Below are positions 1 to 8,699 of a stretch of DNA of 38,855 bases, piece after piece. The stretch covers positions 1 through 38,855 of the forward strand of contig JBMYXI010000028.1 of the NCBI GenBank assembly GCA_049608225.1, written 5' to 3'. The notes beneath the pieces are model-generated. The model saw only the letters and a list, made by a program, of their open reading frames with translations. It made no database searches and was not told the DNA's origin. How positions within the stretch are numbered: the first letter of the stretch is position 1; each line of letters starts with the position of its first letter. The stretch comes from Parashewanella sp049608225. Its GTDB lineage: Bacteria; Pseudomonadota; Gammaproteobacteria; Enterobacterales; Shewanellaceae. The position numbers and the translations under genes are program-made.

Positions 1-88
1 AGAGGTATAAAAACAAAAAATTCAAACACACAAGCTCAAAGTCTGTATTATCTTAGGTAAACATTTTAACTGTGTAATCTTTCTAAAA

Positions 89-1240
89 ATGACCATAAAC
101 GAGCAATGCTATTTTAATAAAGAGTTTTTTCCGATATCGATTGACGATGCCAAGCTGACGGTGTTCAACCGCATTTGGAACCGTTTAGCCCAAGCGGGCT
201 ATTGGTGGGACGCCTCCGAAAAAAACGCTATAGCTCAAGTTATCCGCGAAGCTAAACCCCGTCCAGTATATGACCGCAAGCGTAAATCTGTCGCTGAGTT
301 AGTGCAAACGTCAACAACTGGTGTACTTTCTCCGCTAACCATCGACACCGTTGAGCGAATTGTCACTGAATCTGGACAGTTAAATAGTGAATGGGCGAGG
401 GAAGTCATCGAGCATTTGGGCGAAGGTGCCTATGCCGAATTGATCGGAATTACGATTTTATTGCTACCAATCGATTTATTCAGCCGCTACTTAGGCGTAA
501 AGCCAATGCCTTTGCCAACTCCATTAGCGGGTGAACCAAGTTGTGAGTATCCAGAGAACCTACGTGATAATGGTGCTTGGATCCGACAAACCAAACAAGC
601 GATTGATGACAAAAACTTAGTCAATGTTTCGCGGGCAATTAGCATTTTACCGATAGAAAATGGTTTGCGCCGAGACTTGGTAGAAGCCATGTATATGGAA
701 GGCCACAGTTTCTTCGATAAAGTCTGGGGAAACAAAGCACTATCTCGTCCTCAGCTGGAAATTCTCGCGACAAAAACCTCCATGATTAATGAATGCTTTT
801 ATTGTGCCAATGGACATGCAGCCATTCTGGATATCGTTGCGAAAAAAGTAGGACAAAAAAGCGACCTTAACTTCCTTAATAATGCTTCCATTAATAATGC
901 GATTCCGCAAAGCGGCTTACTATTAGATCTAGCAGAGCAAATTAACCGCGATCCAGAGTCGGCAATACAATTTCACGGTCAACTAACCACGGCTTTCGGC
1001 GAAAAAGGACTGATTGAAGTGTTGGCAACGATAGCCATATTCAACGGACTGAACCGCACCTCTGATCCTTCAGGCGTGCCAATGGAAGAAGTTCTATTAG
1101 CCGTGATGGGAAAAAAAATCGATCAGCTGGCGCTTTCGAGTTATCAGGGAGTGAATTATATTCGTATACCGAAAGGTTTAGAACGCATTAAAATTCTTCT
1201 GGCATTTGCTTGGAGAAGATTGTGGAAAGCAGGGCAGTAG
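89..1240 (+). CDS. Double AhpD-like (carboxymuconolactone decarboxylase family) protein
   Basis: 383 residues. The second half carries the redox motif of the AhpD fold, ECFYCANGH, with Cys236, Cys239 and His243 matching the family CxxC...H centre, preceded by LSRPQLEILATKTSMIN as in alkylhydroperoxidase-like proteins. The first half (about 85-150) has the helices usually found after the active site (REVIEHLGEGAYAELIGI, then PLPTPLAGEPS) but no CxxC, so it looks like a second, catalytically empty AhpD module. A further helix set follows at about 300-340. AhpD itself is about 175 residues, so this is a double-length form. Family knowledge suggests thiol peroxidase/disulfide chemistry; the substrate is unknown. 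The ATG at 89 has only a weak ribosome site. No signal peptide or membrane segment is visible. It stands alone, followed by 800 bp of non-coding DNA. Confidence 0.75.
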   Translation: MTINEQCYFNKEFFPISIDDAKLTVFNRIWNRLAQAGYWWDASEKNAIAQVIREAKPRPVYDRKRKSVAELVQTSTTGVLSPLTIDTVERIVTESGQLNSEWAREVIEHLGEGAYAELIGITILLLPIDLFSRYLGVKPMPLPTPLAGEPSCEYPENLRDNGAWIRQTKQAIDDKNLVNVSRAISILPIENGLRRDLVEAMYMEGHSFFDKVWGNKALSRPQLEILATKTSMINECFYCANGHAAILDIVAKKVGQKSDLNFLNNASINNAIPQSGLLLDLAEQINRDPESAIQFHGQLTTAFGEKGLIEVLATIAIFNGLNRTSDPSGVPMEEVLLAVMGKKIDQLALSSYQGVNYIRIPKGLERIKILLAFAWRRLWKAGQ

Positions 1241-1314
1241 TAGTTGGTTACTTATTATTGCCGTTCTTAATGTCGATCAAAGACTGCATCTTTAAACCTA
1301 AGATCATGATTTAT

Positions 1315-1376
1315 CTTGCTTACTTCTCTAAGTGAAGGACGTTGAATAGCCCGCTTTACTTAGAAAAGTAAGCAAG
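1315..1376. repeat. 23-bp imperfect inverted repeat (hairpin)
   Basis: Arm 1315-1337 and arm 1354-1376 are reverse complements with two mismatches, separated by 16 nt. The stem is AT-rich with no T-run on either side, so it is not an obvious Rho-independent terminator. It could be the remnant of a small mobile element end or a structured RNA. No direct repeats flanking it were seen. Confidence 0.55.
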
Positions 1377-1658
1377 GATGCTTTTCCCTTTATAGAGAAA
1401 TGCCATGACTTTCAATTGCCGCGATTGTTGTTGCAGCTTGTTTATCTATGGTTGAAAGCGATCTGCATACATATAAAGCTTGGAAGTTTGAACAATCCCT
1501 GACTCATTAAATATTTTAGATAAGGCAAGTAGTATTTGGTTTTAATCACGGCGTTTCAAATGTCAGCCAAACACTACCTGCCCACTAACTGGCTATTAGA
1601 GCTACTCAACCCTCAATACATTGAGCATGAGTGAAAATACATGATTAATATAGGTACA

Positions 1659-1954
1659 ATGGATTTCTATATTGATATTTAAAGCTTACCCGTGAAAAAT
1701 TTCAGATATTCTCAATTGGATTATTCGATGAATGGGAAAGATATTATCTAGCTGATGTGCTTGGTTTATCTGACTTATCTCTATCTCTCGATAGCCGAAG
1801 AAGGTTTTGAAAAAGCTCTTGGTAAAATTGGCGCAACTTTAAGTGTTTTTAGGAAGCGTCAAAAGAAATATTTATAGAATACATTGATGAAGCAAACAAG
1901 TTTTTTGATAATCTTAGTATATCTCTCGAAGAAAATCCAAACCAAAAGTTATAG
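1659..1954 (+). pseudogene. Decayed small gene with several frame breaks
   Basis: Fragments in successive frames read like one former protein: MDFYIDI from the ATG at 1659; then EKFQIFSIGLFDEWERYY and LADVLGLSDLSLSLDSRR in the next frame from about 1676; then AEEGFEKALGKIGATLS around 1793; then FIEYIDEANKFFDNLSISLE ending at the TAG at 1952-1954. Each piece has protein-like composition and the pieces lie in order, which suggests two or three indels in one gene of about 95 codons. The family is not recognised. It may instead be chance open stretches in AT-rich DNA. Confidence 0.35.
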
Positions 1955-2040
1955 TTCTTAACCCTGACCAGTATCGAATGTAGCCTATATCGAACCTCTA
2001 GACGTTATATAGCTGTCGCACTTCAAACTTAGGAGTTTTT

Positions 2041-3159
2041 GTGAATCGAGTAGTAACCCAAACCATAGCAATGATATTTGTTATTGCTTTAACGACAGTT
2101 TTGGCTTCTTGTAAAAATCATGATGCGATTAATTTTGAATCAAATACGAAAGCTGAAATCATTGACTTTATTGATGGAAATGCTGGGCAAGTAGTTTCAA
2201 TTGCTGTCGTAGATTCAGAAAATATTTATCAATACCATTTAGGGACGTTAAGTAATGGAGATACTCCTAATAACCAAACAATATACGAAATAGGCTCTAT
2301 AACCAAAACGTATACAGGGTTAGTTGTCGCTAAAGCCATTCTTGACGGTAAAGTGGAACTTGATAAAGATATTCGTCATTACCTCAAAAATGACGAATAT
2401 AAAAATTTAGCGCTGTCCAATCAATATATAACTTTACGACATCTTATGACTCACACCAGTGGTCTCCCTCAAAATTTTGCTTACACCAGTGAAGATAAAG
2501 CAAAAGGTATTGCTTTTGAAAAAATGTCAAAGTATTCCAGAGAGAATTACTTTGATGATCTTAAAAATGTGAAACTTAACTCTGTACCTGGCGAGAACTA
2601 TCAATATTCCTCCGTAGGTACTAATTTAGCTGGATATATTCTTGAGTTTGTTTACCAAAAACCTTTTGCATCACTAGTCTCTGAAATCATTACGACCAAA
2701 ACTGGAGAGCAGGGCACGAAATTCAGACGTACAGACTCGGAGATAAGTGAAGTTACAATAGGAACAGATGGAAATGGTAATCAGATGCCTTTGGCTAGTG
2801 CATATTGGTTTGCTGATGGAGGGTTAACTTCAAACGTTGATTCTCTCACTCATTATATTCGACATCAATTATCCTCAGAACCTGAAGTGGCTATTTCTCA
2901 TCAACTTCTGGATGAAAGCTGGACTGGTCATGGCATGGCTTTCTCTTGGAACACAGATAACTATGATTCAGATGAACAAATGCTTTACCATAGTGGCGGC
3001 TCAATGGGGACGTCTAGTTGGCTTGCCATTTATCCGAAGAAAAAGGTAGGTATTTTCATCGTAACAAACTTCGCAGGTAGAAATACGCAGCCAAAGTTAG
3101 AAGCAATTTCTGATAATATTTTTGACTATTTAATGGAATATAAAAAAGCCTTAAAGTAG
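2041..3159 (+). CDS. Lipoprotein serine hydrolase, class C beta-lactamase-like fold
   Basis: 372 residues, starting at GTG 2041 behind a strong AGGAG five bases upstream. A lipoprotein signal peptide is visible: hydrophobic segment 8-20 and lipobox LASC with Cys24, so the mature protein should be membrane-anchored and periplasmic. All three active-site motifs of the beta-lactamase/PBP-like serine hydrolase family are present: SITK (Ser86, Lys89), the Tyr motif YSS (Tyr189), and HSGG (317-320). MTHTSGLP near 137-144 is also typical. Family members are esterases, D-aminopeptidases or penicillin-binding-like enzymes; true beta-lactamase activity cannot be claimed. The gene is isolated between long non-coding stretches and appears more AT-rich than its neighbours, so acquisition by transfer is possible. 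Confidence 0.85.
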   Translation: MNRVVTQTIAMIFVIALTTVLASCKNHDAINFESNTKAEIIDFIDGNAGQVVSIAVVDSENIYQYHLGTLSNGDTPNNQTIYEIGSITKTYTGLVVAKAILDGKVELDKDIRHYLKNDEYKNLALSNQYITLRHLMTHTSGLPQNFAYTSEDKAKGIAFEKMSKYSRENYFDDLKNVKLNSVPGENYQYSSVGTNLAGYILEFVYQKPFASLVSEIITTKTGEQGTKFRRTDSEISEVTIGTDGNGNQMPLASAYWFADGGLTSNVDSLTHYIRHQLSSEPEVAISHQLLDESWTGHGMAFSWNTDNYDSDEQMLYHSGGSMGTSSWLAIYPKKKVGIFIVTNFAGRNTQPKLEAISDNIFDYLMEYKKALK

Positions 3160-3186
3160 TTGGCTCAGCTTCGCTTCGCAGTCAAC
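3159..3186 (+). terminator. Hairpin directly after the serine hydrolase stop
   Basis: A 7-bp stem (3159-3165 with 3180-3186, one G-T pair) begins at the last base of the stop codon and encloses a small GCTTCGC-rich loop. There is no T-run, so termination would be weak. An integron attC interpretation was considered and rejected. Confidence 0.3.
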
Positions 3187-3807
3187 AATTACTCACCACT
3201 TAAGATTCACATGAAGGTTTTAAGTTAAAGATATAAGTAAAACATGAAACAGAATTTCTTCAGTAACTCTGTATTCTAAAAATTTTCGTTAAAGGCAGGT
3301 TAAAAACTTAATTTCGATCCACATCATCTAATAAAACCATATTAAATAGCCTGATTTAATCATTCGCAAAAGATTTAGAGTGAGATTCTCAATGAGTCCA
3401 CAAATTCTCGATCTAGGTGGCACTATACAAAAGAAAGGTTTTAGTTGTTTAAGCAATACACGATTTAACATAATATAGATTGTGCGCATAGATATGTTAT
3501 AACCAAAGAAGAATTGTATATCCCTAAAATCACTTAAAAAACATCGTGCGCTACGTTACTGAAATCATTTTTTCAGACCTCAACTACACAACCAGCCACA
3601 CAGCGACGCGTCATTTTTGAGCAGATTTAATTGTCTATGCTCTGTCATTCGAATCATATAGAACGACTCAACACCCACAACTGACATTTGTCAGACTTTA
3701 TCATGAACAACATTAGTCGGTGACGAATATGTTTCATATCTCATATTTAGCTTGTTTTTAATACAACAGTGCAATAAATTAAAACACTTGTTTAAATAAA
3801 TGATGAG
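3187..3807. other. 620-bp region without a gene
   Basis: No convincing coding sequence was seen on either strand. It contains a small hairpin (3559-3576, arms CTGAAA/TTTCAG) and a compact palindrome CTGACATTTGTCAG at 3681-3694, about 115 bp before the acyl-CoA dehydrogenase start. The palindrome could be a regulator site for that gene, but it matches no operator known to me. Confidence 0.4.
3681..3694. promoter_or_regulatory. Palindrome upstream of the acyl-CoA dehydrogenase
   Basis: The arms CTGACA and TGTCAG are perfect, around a 2-nt centre. It lies in the promoter-side region of the gene at 3808. It does not resemble the PsrA or FadR operators known for fatty-acid genes. Chance is possible. 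Confidence 0.25.
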
Positions 3808-5553
3808 ATGATTATGTATCCTTACAAAGCCCCGTTAGATGACATGGAATTCTTGCTTGACGAAGTCTTCGATGCAAATTCATCCTGGAAACAGTTTCCT
3901 TATGTGCAAGACAACTTAGATTTAGAAACGGCCAGCGCTATCCTCCAACAGGCTGCTACGTTAAGTTCAGACATGCTTTTTCCGATGAATCGCGCCGCAG
4001 ATGAACAAGGCGTTTCATTTGCGAATGGTGCTGTAAGCACACCAAAAGGTTTCAAATCCGCATATGCCGAATTTGCTGCTGGCGGCTGGGTTGGTTTTTG
4101 TGGTGATCCACAGTTTGATGGCATGGGAATGCCTAAAATGCTGGGGGTTCTCGTTGAGGAAATGAATTACAGTGCCTCGAATTCTTTTACTCTATATAAC
4201 TCATTAACGGCTGGCGCAGCATTATGTATCAATGCTCATGCCAATGATGAGTTAAAACAAATCTATTTACCTAAAATGTATTCAGGTGAATGGTCTGGCG
4301 CCATGGCGATGACAGAATCTGGCGCGGGTTCTGATTTAAGCCGAATTAGAACATTGGCAACCAAACAAGATGATGGCAGTTATTTGGTTAGCGGTTCTAA
4401 AATATTCATTACTGCTGGCGAACACGATTTAACCGAAAACATCATTCATTTAGTATTAACAAAAACACCTAATAACAATCGGTTATCCTTGTTTTTAGTG
4501 CCTAAAGTTTTGCCAAATAAGCACGAGAATAATCGCATTTCAGCCGCATCTATTGAGCATAAGATGGGCATTCATGCTTCTGCTACTTGTGTTATGAATT
4601 ACGACGATTCTGTCGGTTTTCTTGTTGGTGAAGAAGGTAAAGGTTTGTCTTGCATGTTCACTATGATGAACTATGAACGGTTAGCCATCGGCATTCAAGG
4701 ACTGGGTAATACAGAAATGGCTTACCAAATGGCAGCGCAATACGCGAAAGAGCGCGAACAGGGCTATCGCTTTGATGCAGAAACGCAAAAGCAAGTCCCC
4801 TGCACTCTTATTCATCATGCCGACGTACGCCGAATGTTACTGATGATTCGGTGCTTTGCTGAAGCGGGACGCGCTCTTGCTGTTTATACTGGGCTACAGC
4901 TTGATATTGCCAAGTTTTCTAACAGTGAACAGCAAACCCTTGCCACCAAATATTCGCAATTATTAACGCCTGTGACCAAAGCGTTTTTCACTGATCGCGG
5001 CCTAGATATGTCTGTTATGGCACAGCAAGTGTTTGGTGGCCATGGTTATATTCGTGAAACAGGTATTGAACAAATTGTGCGTGACACTCGAATCGCACAA
5101 ATTTATGAAGGAACAAACGGTATTCAAGCTCATGATTTTCTTGGGCGGAAAATCGTTTCCGATAATTGCGTGACCTTAAAAACTTTCATTGATGAATTAA
5201 AATTGAATATGGAAAATTTTAAAGTCAATGCTGAAAAAGTTGTATTGCTCAACCAAAGGTTTGAAAGCTTGGTTAGCATTGCTGATAACATAACCCAGCG
5301 AAGTAGCTCTGATAGTTCGATAATAGGAAGCAATTGTGTTAACTATTTGGATGCCTTTGGCTATTGTATATACGGCTATTTTTGGTTGCTAATGCAGCAT
5401 AAAAGCCAACCACTGGCTAATGAATTAACGAAATCCAAACAATTACTGTGTGATTTTTATTTTAGCCAAATATTGCCTAAGGCTGACGCCCATATACTGC
5501 AATTACAACACACTAAAGATGAAGTGATGACGATGCCTGAAACCTTTTTTTGA
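3808..5553 (+). CDS. Acyl-CoA dehydrogenase, about 600-residue DmdC-like class
   Basis: 581 residues. The N-terminus MYPYKAPLDDMEFLLDEVFD is typical of the long acyl-CoA dehydrogenase class that includes DmdC and many fatty-acyl-CoA dehydrogenases. The FAD-binding signature AMAMTESGAGSDLSRIR lies at about 167-183. The C-terminal half has QVFGGHGYIRETGIEQIVRD followed by RIAQIYEGTNGIQ, where the Glu of YEGTNG is the expected catalytic base. The last 130 residues are the extra C-terminal domain of this class. Expected reaction: FAD-dependent alpha,beta-dehydrogenation of an acyl-CoA, passing electrons to ETF, in the cytosol. Chain-length preference cannot be read from sequence. ATG 3814 (MYPYKAPL) is an equally good start, since neither has a strong ribosome site. 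It is monocistronic and ends at a clear terminator. Confidence 0.92.
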   Translation: MIMYPYKAPLDDMEFLLDEVFDANSSWKQFPYVQDNLDLETASAILQQAATLSSDMLFPMNRAADEQGVSFANGAVSTPKGFKSAYAEFAAGGWVGFCGDPQFDGMGMPKMLGVLVEEMNYSASNSFTLYNSLTAGAALCINAHANDELKQIYLPKMYSGEWSGAMAMTESGAGSDLSRIRTLATKQDDGSYLVSGSKIFITAGEHDLTENIIHLVLTKTPNNNRLSLFLVPKVLPNKHENNRISAASIEHKMGIHASATCVMNYDDSVGFLVGEEGKGLSCMFTMMNYERLAIGIQGLGNTEMAYQMAAQYAKEREQGYRFDAETQKQVPCTLIHHADVRRMLLMIRCFAEAGRALAVYTGLQLDIAKFSNSEQQTLATKYSQLLTPVTKAFFTDRGLDMSVMAQQVFGGHGYIRETGIEQIVRDTRIAQIYEGTNGIQAHDFLGRKIVSDNCVTLKTFIDELKLNMENFKVNAEKVVLLNQRFESLVSIADNITQRSSSDSSIIGSNCVNYLDAFGYCIYGYFWLLMQHKSQPLANELTKSKQLLCDFYFSQILPKADAHILQLQHTKDEVMTMPETFF

Positions 5554-5571
5554 TCTTTGAAAGGTAATTCC

Positions 5572-5616
5572 AACAAAACAATACGCCGCAGTATCACAAT
5601 CGCGGCGTGTTTTGTT
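5572..5616. terminator. Bidirectional terminator between convergent genes
   Basis: A 15-bp stem (5572-5589 with 5602-5616, with a 3-nt bulge ATA) has a GC-rich core CGCCGC/GCGGCG and A/T-rich flanks that supply a T-run on both strands. It lies between the acyl-CoA dehydrogenase and the oppositely oriented methyltransferase, and its right arm touches the methyltransferase stop codon. Confidence 0.85.
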
Positions 5617-6388
5617 AGATTTTAGTTCCTTTAATACTATAAATTAAGGGCACATTTTGATCGTTATGTTTTAGGTAGAATTTACCCTGCTCTTTTTCTT
5701 CCAACCCATCAAAGCAATTATATGGACTGTATGGATATTCGTTGAAGCTATTGATACGAATACCAGCCTTGATCAACGCGTTTAACACTTCGCTGATCGG
5801 GTGCGGCCATAGCACGACTTTTGATGTTTCAGTACCGCTATTTTCGGTATAAGTTTGTTCCTCTTCTATATCTGGTTCATCTGAGCTGAAATACGAATAA
5901 CCACTAACAATATCGTAAACGGGATGAAATTCAGCTATGTAAAACATGCCGCCTGATTTTAATGAATTGGCGATCACTTGCGCCCATTTATCTAAACAAG
6001 GCAACCAGCAAATAACACCATAAGAGGTAAATACAATATCGAACTCAGTTTTTGAGTTTTCTCCGAATTGATAAACATCCGAACAAATAAATTCAGCATT
6101 AAGAATGTTAGACTTTTGCTGTAGATCGCGTGCAGCCTTAATCGCGGAATCTGACAGATCAACCCCTGTCACTTGTGCACCTAATCTCGCCCAACTTAAG
6201 GTATCGAGTCCGAAATGACATTGTAAGTGCAACAACGATTTATCCGTTACATCACCGATCTCTGATAATTCAATTGGGTTTAAGACATTTCTGCCCCCGA
6301 GAAAACCATCAACATCATAAAAGTCAGACTTAACGTGCACCGCTGTACGTTTGTTCCATGTGTCTCGATTTATTTGTAAGTAATCCAT
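5615..6388 (-). CDS. Class I SAM-dependent methyltransferase
   Basis: 257 residues. Motif I, LLHLQCHFGLDTLSWARLG, starts near residue 52 and is the SAM-binding glycine loop in a form (LQCxFGxDTL) common in a widespread bacterial subfamily. The acidic residue after strand 2 is seen in VTGVDLSDSAI, and motif IV in FDIVFTSYGVICWLPCL. The C-terminal part (PHPISEVLNALIKAGI) is the usual lid/beta-hairpin of this subfamily. The substrate is unknown. It starts 16 bp downstream of the YIP1 gene on the same strand, with an AGGAAAA ribosome site overlapping the end of that gene, so the two are probably co-transcribed. Confidence 0.85.
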   Translation of the reverse strand: MDYLQINRDTWNKRTAVHVKSDFYDVDGFLGGRNVLNPIELSEIGDVTDKSLLHLQCHFGLDTLSWARLGAQVTGVDLSDSAIKAARDLQQKSNILNAEFICSDVYQFGENSKTEFDIVFTSYGVICWLPCLDKWAQVIANSLKSGGMFYIAEFHPVYDIVSGYSYFSSDEPDIEEEQTYTENSGTETSKVVLWPHPISEVLNALIKAGIRINSFNEYPYSPYNCFDGLEEKEQGKFYLKHNDQNVPLIYSIKGTKI

Positions 6389-6404
6389 TAATTAATTTTT
6401 CCTA

Positions 6405-7025
6405 TTAAAATAAACGCCAAATCCAAAGTAAAATGAATGACGGAAGCAATATCACCATTATGGAGCACATAATGTTAGCTATTGCTTTTAATACCGAAAA
6501 ACCTTGTGCTTCCGATATACCAATAACATAAATTCGCAAACTCAATAATAATCCTGTGATTTGAAGGATCAGTGCCGTAATAACGGCGATCCATTCCAGT
6601 GTTGAGTCAATAGACAAGGACTTATCTGAAAACACAAAGGTTTGATCAACTAAAATAAGTATCAAAAGTGTAATTGCGGTACTAATGACCAGCGGTAAAT
6701 AAGACCAACCTATGGCTATTCTTATGTTGGCAGTGGAGGCTTTTCCACCAAGCCATCGCCCTGTCCACCAAAGCAAGAAAGCCGACAAGTACAAAAATAT
6801 TACCCCAGAAATTGAACCAAAAATCAATGCGGTAACAGTCGAGAGCAGTGCTGTAATGAGTGTATCCGTTTGACCATTTGAAGTGAGATCTTCTACCGCT
6901 TGAATAAAGCCGTACATTGCGGCAAACAAAATAATAATATTGGATGACTTATTAATTAATAACTTTTTAAAGGTATATCTTGGCTTGAACCAAATTGATT
7001 TCCAAGGATTAAACTGGCTGAGCAT
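6405..7025 (-). CDS. YIP1-family integral membrane protein
   Basis: 206 residues. The N-terminal NPWKSIWFKPRYTFKKLL and the late GISEAQGFSVLKAIANI are characteristic of bacterial YIP1-family proteins. About five hydrophobic segments are visible (roughly 28-45, 62-88, 104-126, 142-165, 183-204). An AGGAT ribosome site lies upstream of ATG 7025. Bacterial members are poorly characterised inner-membrane proteins. The methyltransferase follows after 16 bp. No conserved partnership between the two is known to me. Confidence 0.8.
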   Translation of the reverse strand: MLSQFNPWKSIWFKPRYTFKKLLINKSSNIIILFAAMYGFIQAVEDLTSNGQTDTLITALLSTVTALIFGSISGVIFLYLSAFLLWWTGRWLGGKASTANIRIAIGWSYLPLVISTAITLLILILVDQTFVFSDKSLSIDSTLEWIAVITALILQITGLLLSLRIYVIGISEAQGFSVLKAIANIMCSIMVILLPSFILLWIWRLF

Positions 7026-7230
7026 GAAAAATATCCTACTTCTCTTAATAAAGAAGAAAATGAGCCCAGATGATATAAGTTGGTGTCATTTGTTACAACA
7101 AGGTTAACAATAAATATTTCATCAAGTGTGGAACTCCGTTCTGCTAAAATGTAAAGTAACAAACAAATTGAACTAATGATTTGTTATTATGTTCTAATTA
7201 AACCATTTCGTACTTAGAAAGGATGATGAA

Positions 7231-7890
7231 ATGAATCAACAAACGCTTTACTCTAGCCAAGCGTCAACGCTAGAAGTAAATAAAATGCTTCGCAACACTT
7301 ATATGTTGTTGTCAATGACTCTAGCTTGGTCTGCTGTATGTGCGGCGATTTCAACTGCCATTGGTATTGGCCCAATGATGTCGATTGGTCTTTCTATTGG
7401 CGGTTTAGTGCTGCTATTTGTAACATTGAAGAAAGCGGAAGGTGCATCAGGTATTTTTTGGATTTTCGCCTTCACGGGTGTTGAAGGTGCATCCTTAGGC
7501 TATATCCTAAATCACTACCTTGGTTTAGCAAATGGTCCTTCTTTGATCATGCAAGCCCTTGGATTAACCTCAGCCATTTTTGTTGCGCTTTCTGCTTATG
7601 CGTTAACCACGAAAAAAGATTTCTCGTTTATGCGCGGCTTCTTATTTGCTGGTTTAATCGTAATGCTGGTAGCTGGTGTTGTTAACATATTCCTTGGTAA
7701 CAGCATGTTGTTTATGGCTCTGAATGCAGGTATCGCATTGCTAATGACAGGGTTTATTTTATTTGATACTAGCCGTATCGTTAATGGTGGTGAAACCAAT
7801 TATATTCGTGCAACGGTTTCTTTGTATCTTAACTTCTTAAACTTGTTTATTGCTATTTTGAACTTACTTGGCATGAGCAATGATGATTAA
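7231..7890 (+). CDS. yccA: BI-1/YccA-family inner-membrane protein, FtsH modulator
   Basis: 219 residues, the same length as Escherichia coli YccA. Seven hydrophobic segments fill residues 22-215. Family-typical stretches include NKMLRNTYMLLSMTLAWSA near the N-terminus, FTGVEGASLGYILNHYL in the middle, and FILFDTSRIVNGGETNYI followed by SLYLNFLNLFIAILNLLG at the end; the acidic residues in DTSRI and the C-terminal DD are features of the Bax-inhibitor-1 fold. YccA binds the membrane protease FtsH and slows degradation of SecY. A good AGAAAGGATGATGA ribosome site precedes ATG 7231. It is monocistronic with a strong terminator. Confidence 0.93.
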   Translation: MNQQTLYSSQASTLEVNKMLRNTYMLLSMTLAWSAVCAAISTAIGIGPMMSIGLSIGGLVLLFVTLKKAEGASGIFWIFAFTGVEGASLGYILNHYLGLANGPSLIMQALGLTSAIFVALSAYALTTKKDFSFMRGFLFAGLIVMLVAGVVNIFLGNSMLFMALNAGIALLMTGFILFDTSRIVNGGETNYIRATVSLYLNFLNLFIAILNLLGMSNDD

Positions 7891-7913
7891 TTATTAATTA
7901 TCACTTCTTAATT

Positions 7914-7943
7914 AGGGCGATGTGTAAATCATCGCCCTTTTTG
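7914..7943 (+). terminator. Rho-independent terminator of yccA
   Basis: A 9-bp perfect stem AGGGCGATG/CATCGCCCT (7914-7922 with 7930-7938) is followed by a T-run. It sits between convergent yccA and the YceI gene. The A-run on the far side is poor, so it mainly serves the plus strand. Confidence 0.85.
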
Positions 7944-7947
7944 TTTG

Positions 7948-8526
7948 TTATTTTCTCACCAATGTTAGAACGAAACTTACTGGCACAGCACTACTAATGC
8001 TAGATAACTTAGCAATCGCTTTTAATGAATCTAATCCTTTAGTGAGATTAAAGTCAGTCGCGTTGATGATCACTGGCTTGTAAGAGGTTACCAATATTTT
8101 AGAATAAGAAAGTTTTGCAATGAGTACTTCAAGATTTACCGTTTGCACTCTGCCGTGTAACGCCAATTGACTGGCGACTTGTATAATTCGACTGTCACCT
8201 TGTTTCATGCCATTGACAAGATTTTTATCTATGTTTGCTGAAAGGATCACTTTTGGATATCGTGTTACTTCAAACAACATACTTTGCATGCGCTCATCCC
8301 GTATATCGATATTGGTATCGACACTCGATAAAGGAATCGTCAATTCAAAATGGCCATCCGATGACAGTATTCCACGTAACTGATCGAAAGAATGCACTTC
8401 ACCGATTGTCGATTTTTTTACGGATATAAAGCTTAATTTAGATTGCTTAGGCGCAACCTGCCATTCATGAGCCTGAACCATTGTCGTTGTCATTAACAAA
8501 AACAGCACTGATACCCAAAATTTCAT
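7948..8526 (-). CDS. YceI-family periplasmic protein
   Basis: 192 residues with a signal peptide (hydrophobic 4-15, likely cleavage after VQA at about residue 19). YceI-fold markers include KLSFISVKKSTIGEVHSFDQ, then IPLSSVDTNIDIRDERMQ, then LFEVTRYPKVILSA. YceI-type lipocalin-like barrels bind isoprenoid or fatty-amide ligands in the periplasm; the ligand here is unknown. A GAGGAAAT ribosome site supports ATG 8526. The gene is divergent from the DUF1800 gene and may share its promoter region (8527-8699). Confidence 0.85.
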   Translation of the reverse strand: MKFWVSVLFLLMTTTMVQAHEWQVAPKQSKLSFISVKKSTIGEVHSFDQLRGILSSDGHFELTIPLSSVDTNIDIRDERMQSMLFEVTRYPKVILSANIDKNLVNGMKQGDSRIIQVASQLALHGRVQTVNLEVLIAKLSYSKILVTSYKPVIINATDFNLTKGLDSLKAIAKLSSISSAVPVSFVLTLVRK

Positions 8527-8699
8527 TTTAATTTCCTCATAGTTACTAGTCGGTACAGCATAGCAATAATTAATATCTCGCAGTTAATATGATTAAGAAA
8601 TATAAAATAAAAATCATTTGTAAATCATTGTAAAAGCACTGGTGCAATTCGTATATAGCGATAAATTTAAAATTATTATTTTTCTATCGAGAGTTGAAT

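Larger units (their letters stand above)
1241..2040. other. 800-bp region without an intact gene
   Basis: No intact ORF is visible on either strand. It holds a 23-bp imperfect inverted repeat (1315-1376), a short open stretch without a start (about 1404-1509 plus, reading SIAAIVVAACLSMVES and ending at TAA), and a decayed coding sequence at 1659-1954. It looks like eroded accessory DNA between the AhpD-like gene and the serine hydrolase. Confidence 0.6.

Noticed and set aside
3159..3186. Possible integron attC site after the serine hydrolase
   Set aside because: A GCTTCGC-containing hairpin resembles cassette ends, but no GTTRRRY core or paired R/L boxes are present, and the sequence before the gene (GTTATAT) also fails the core consensus.
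6956..7162. 68-residue minus-strand ORF upstream of the YIP1 gene
   Set aside because: Overlaps the YIP1 start in another frame and lacks a ribosome site; the region is better explained as leader and promoter.
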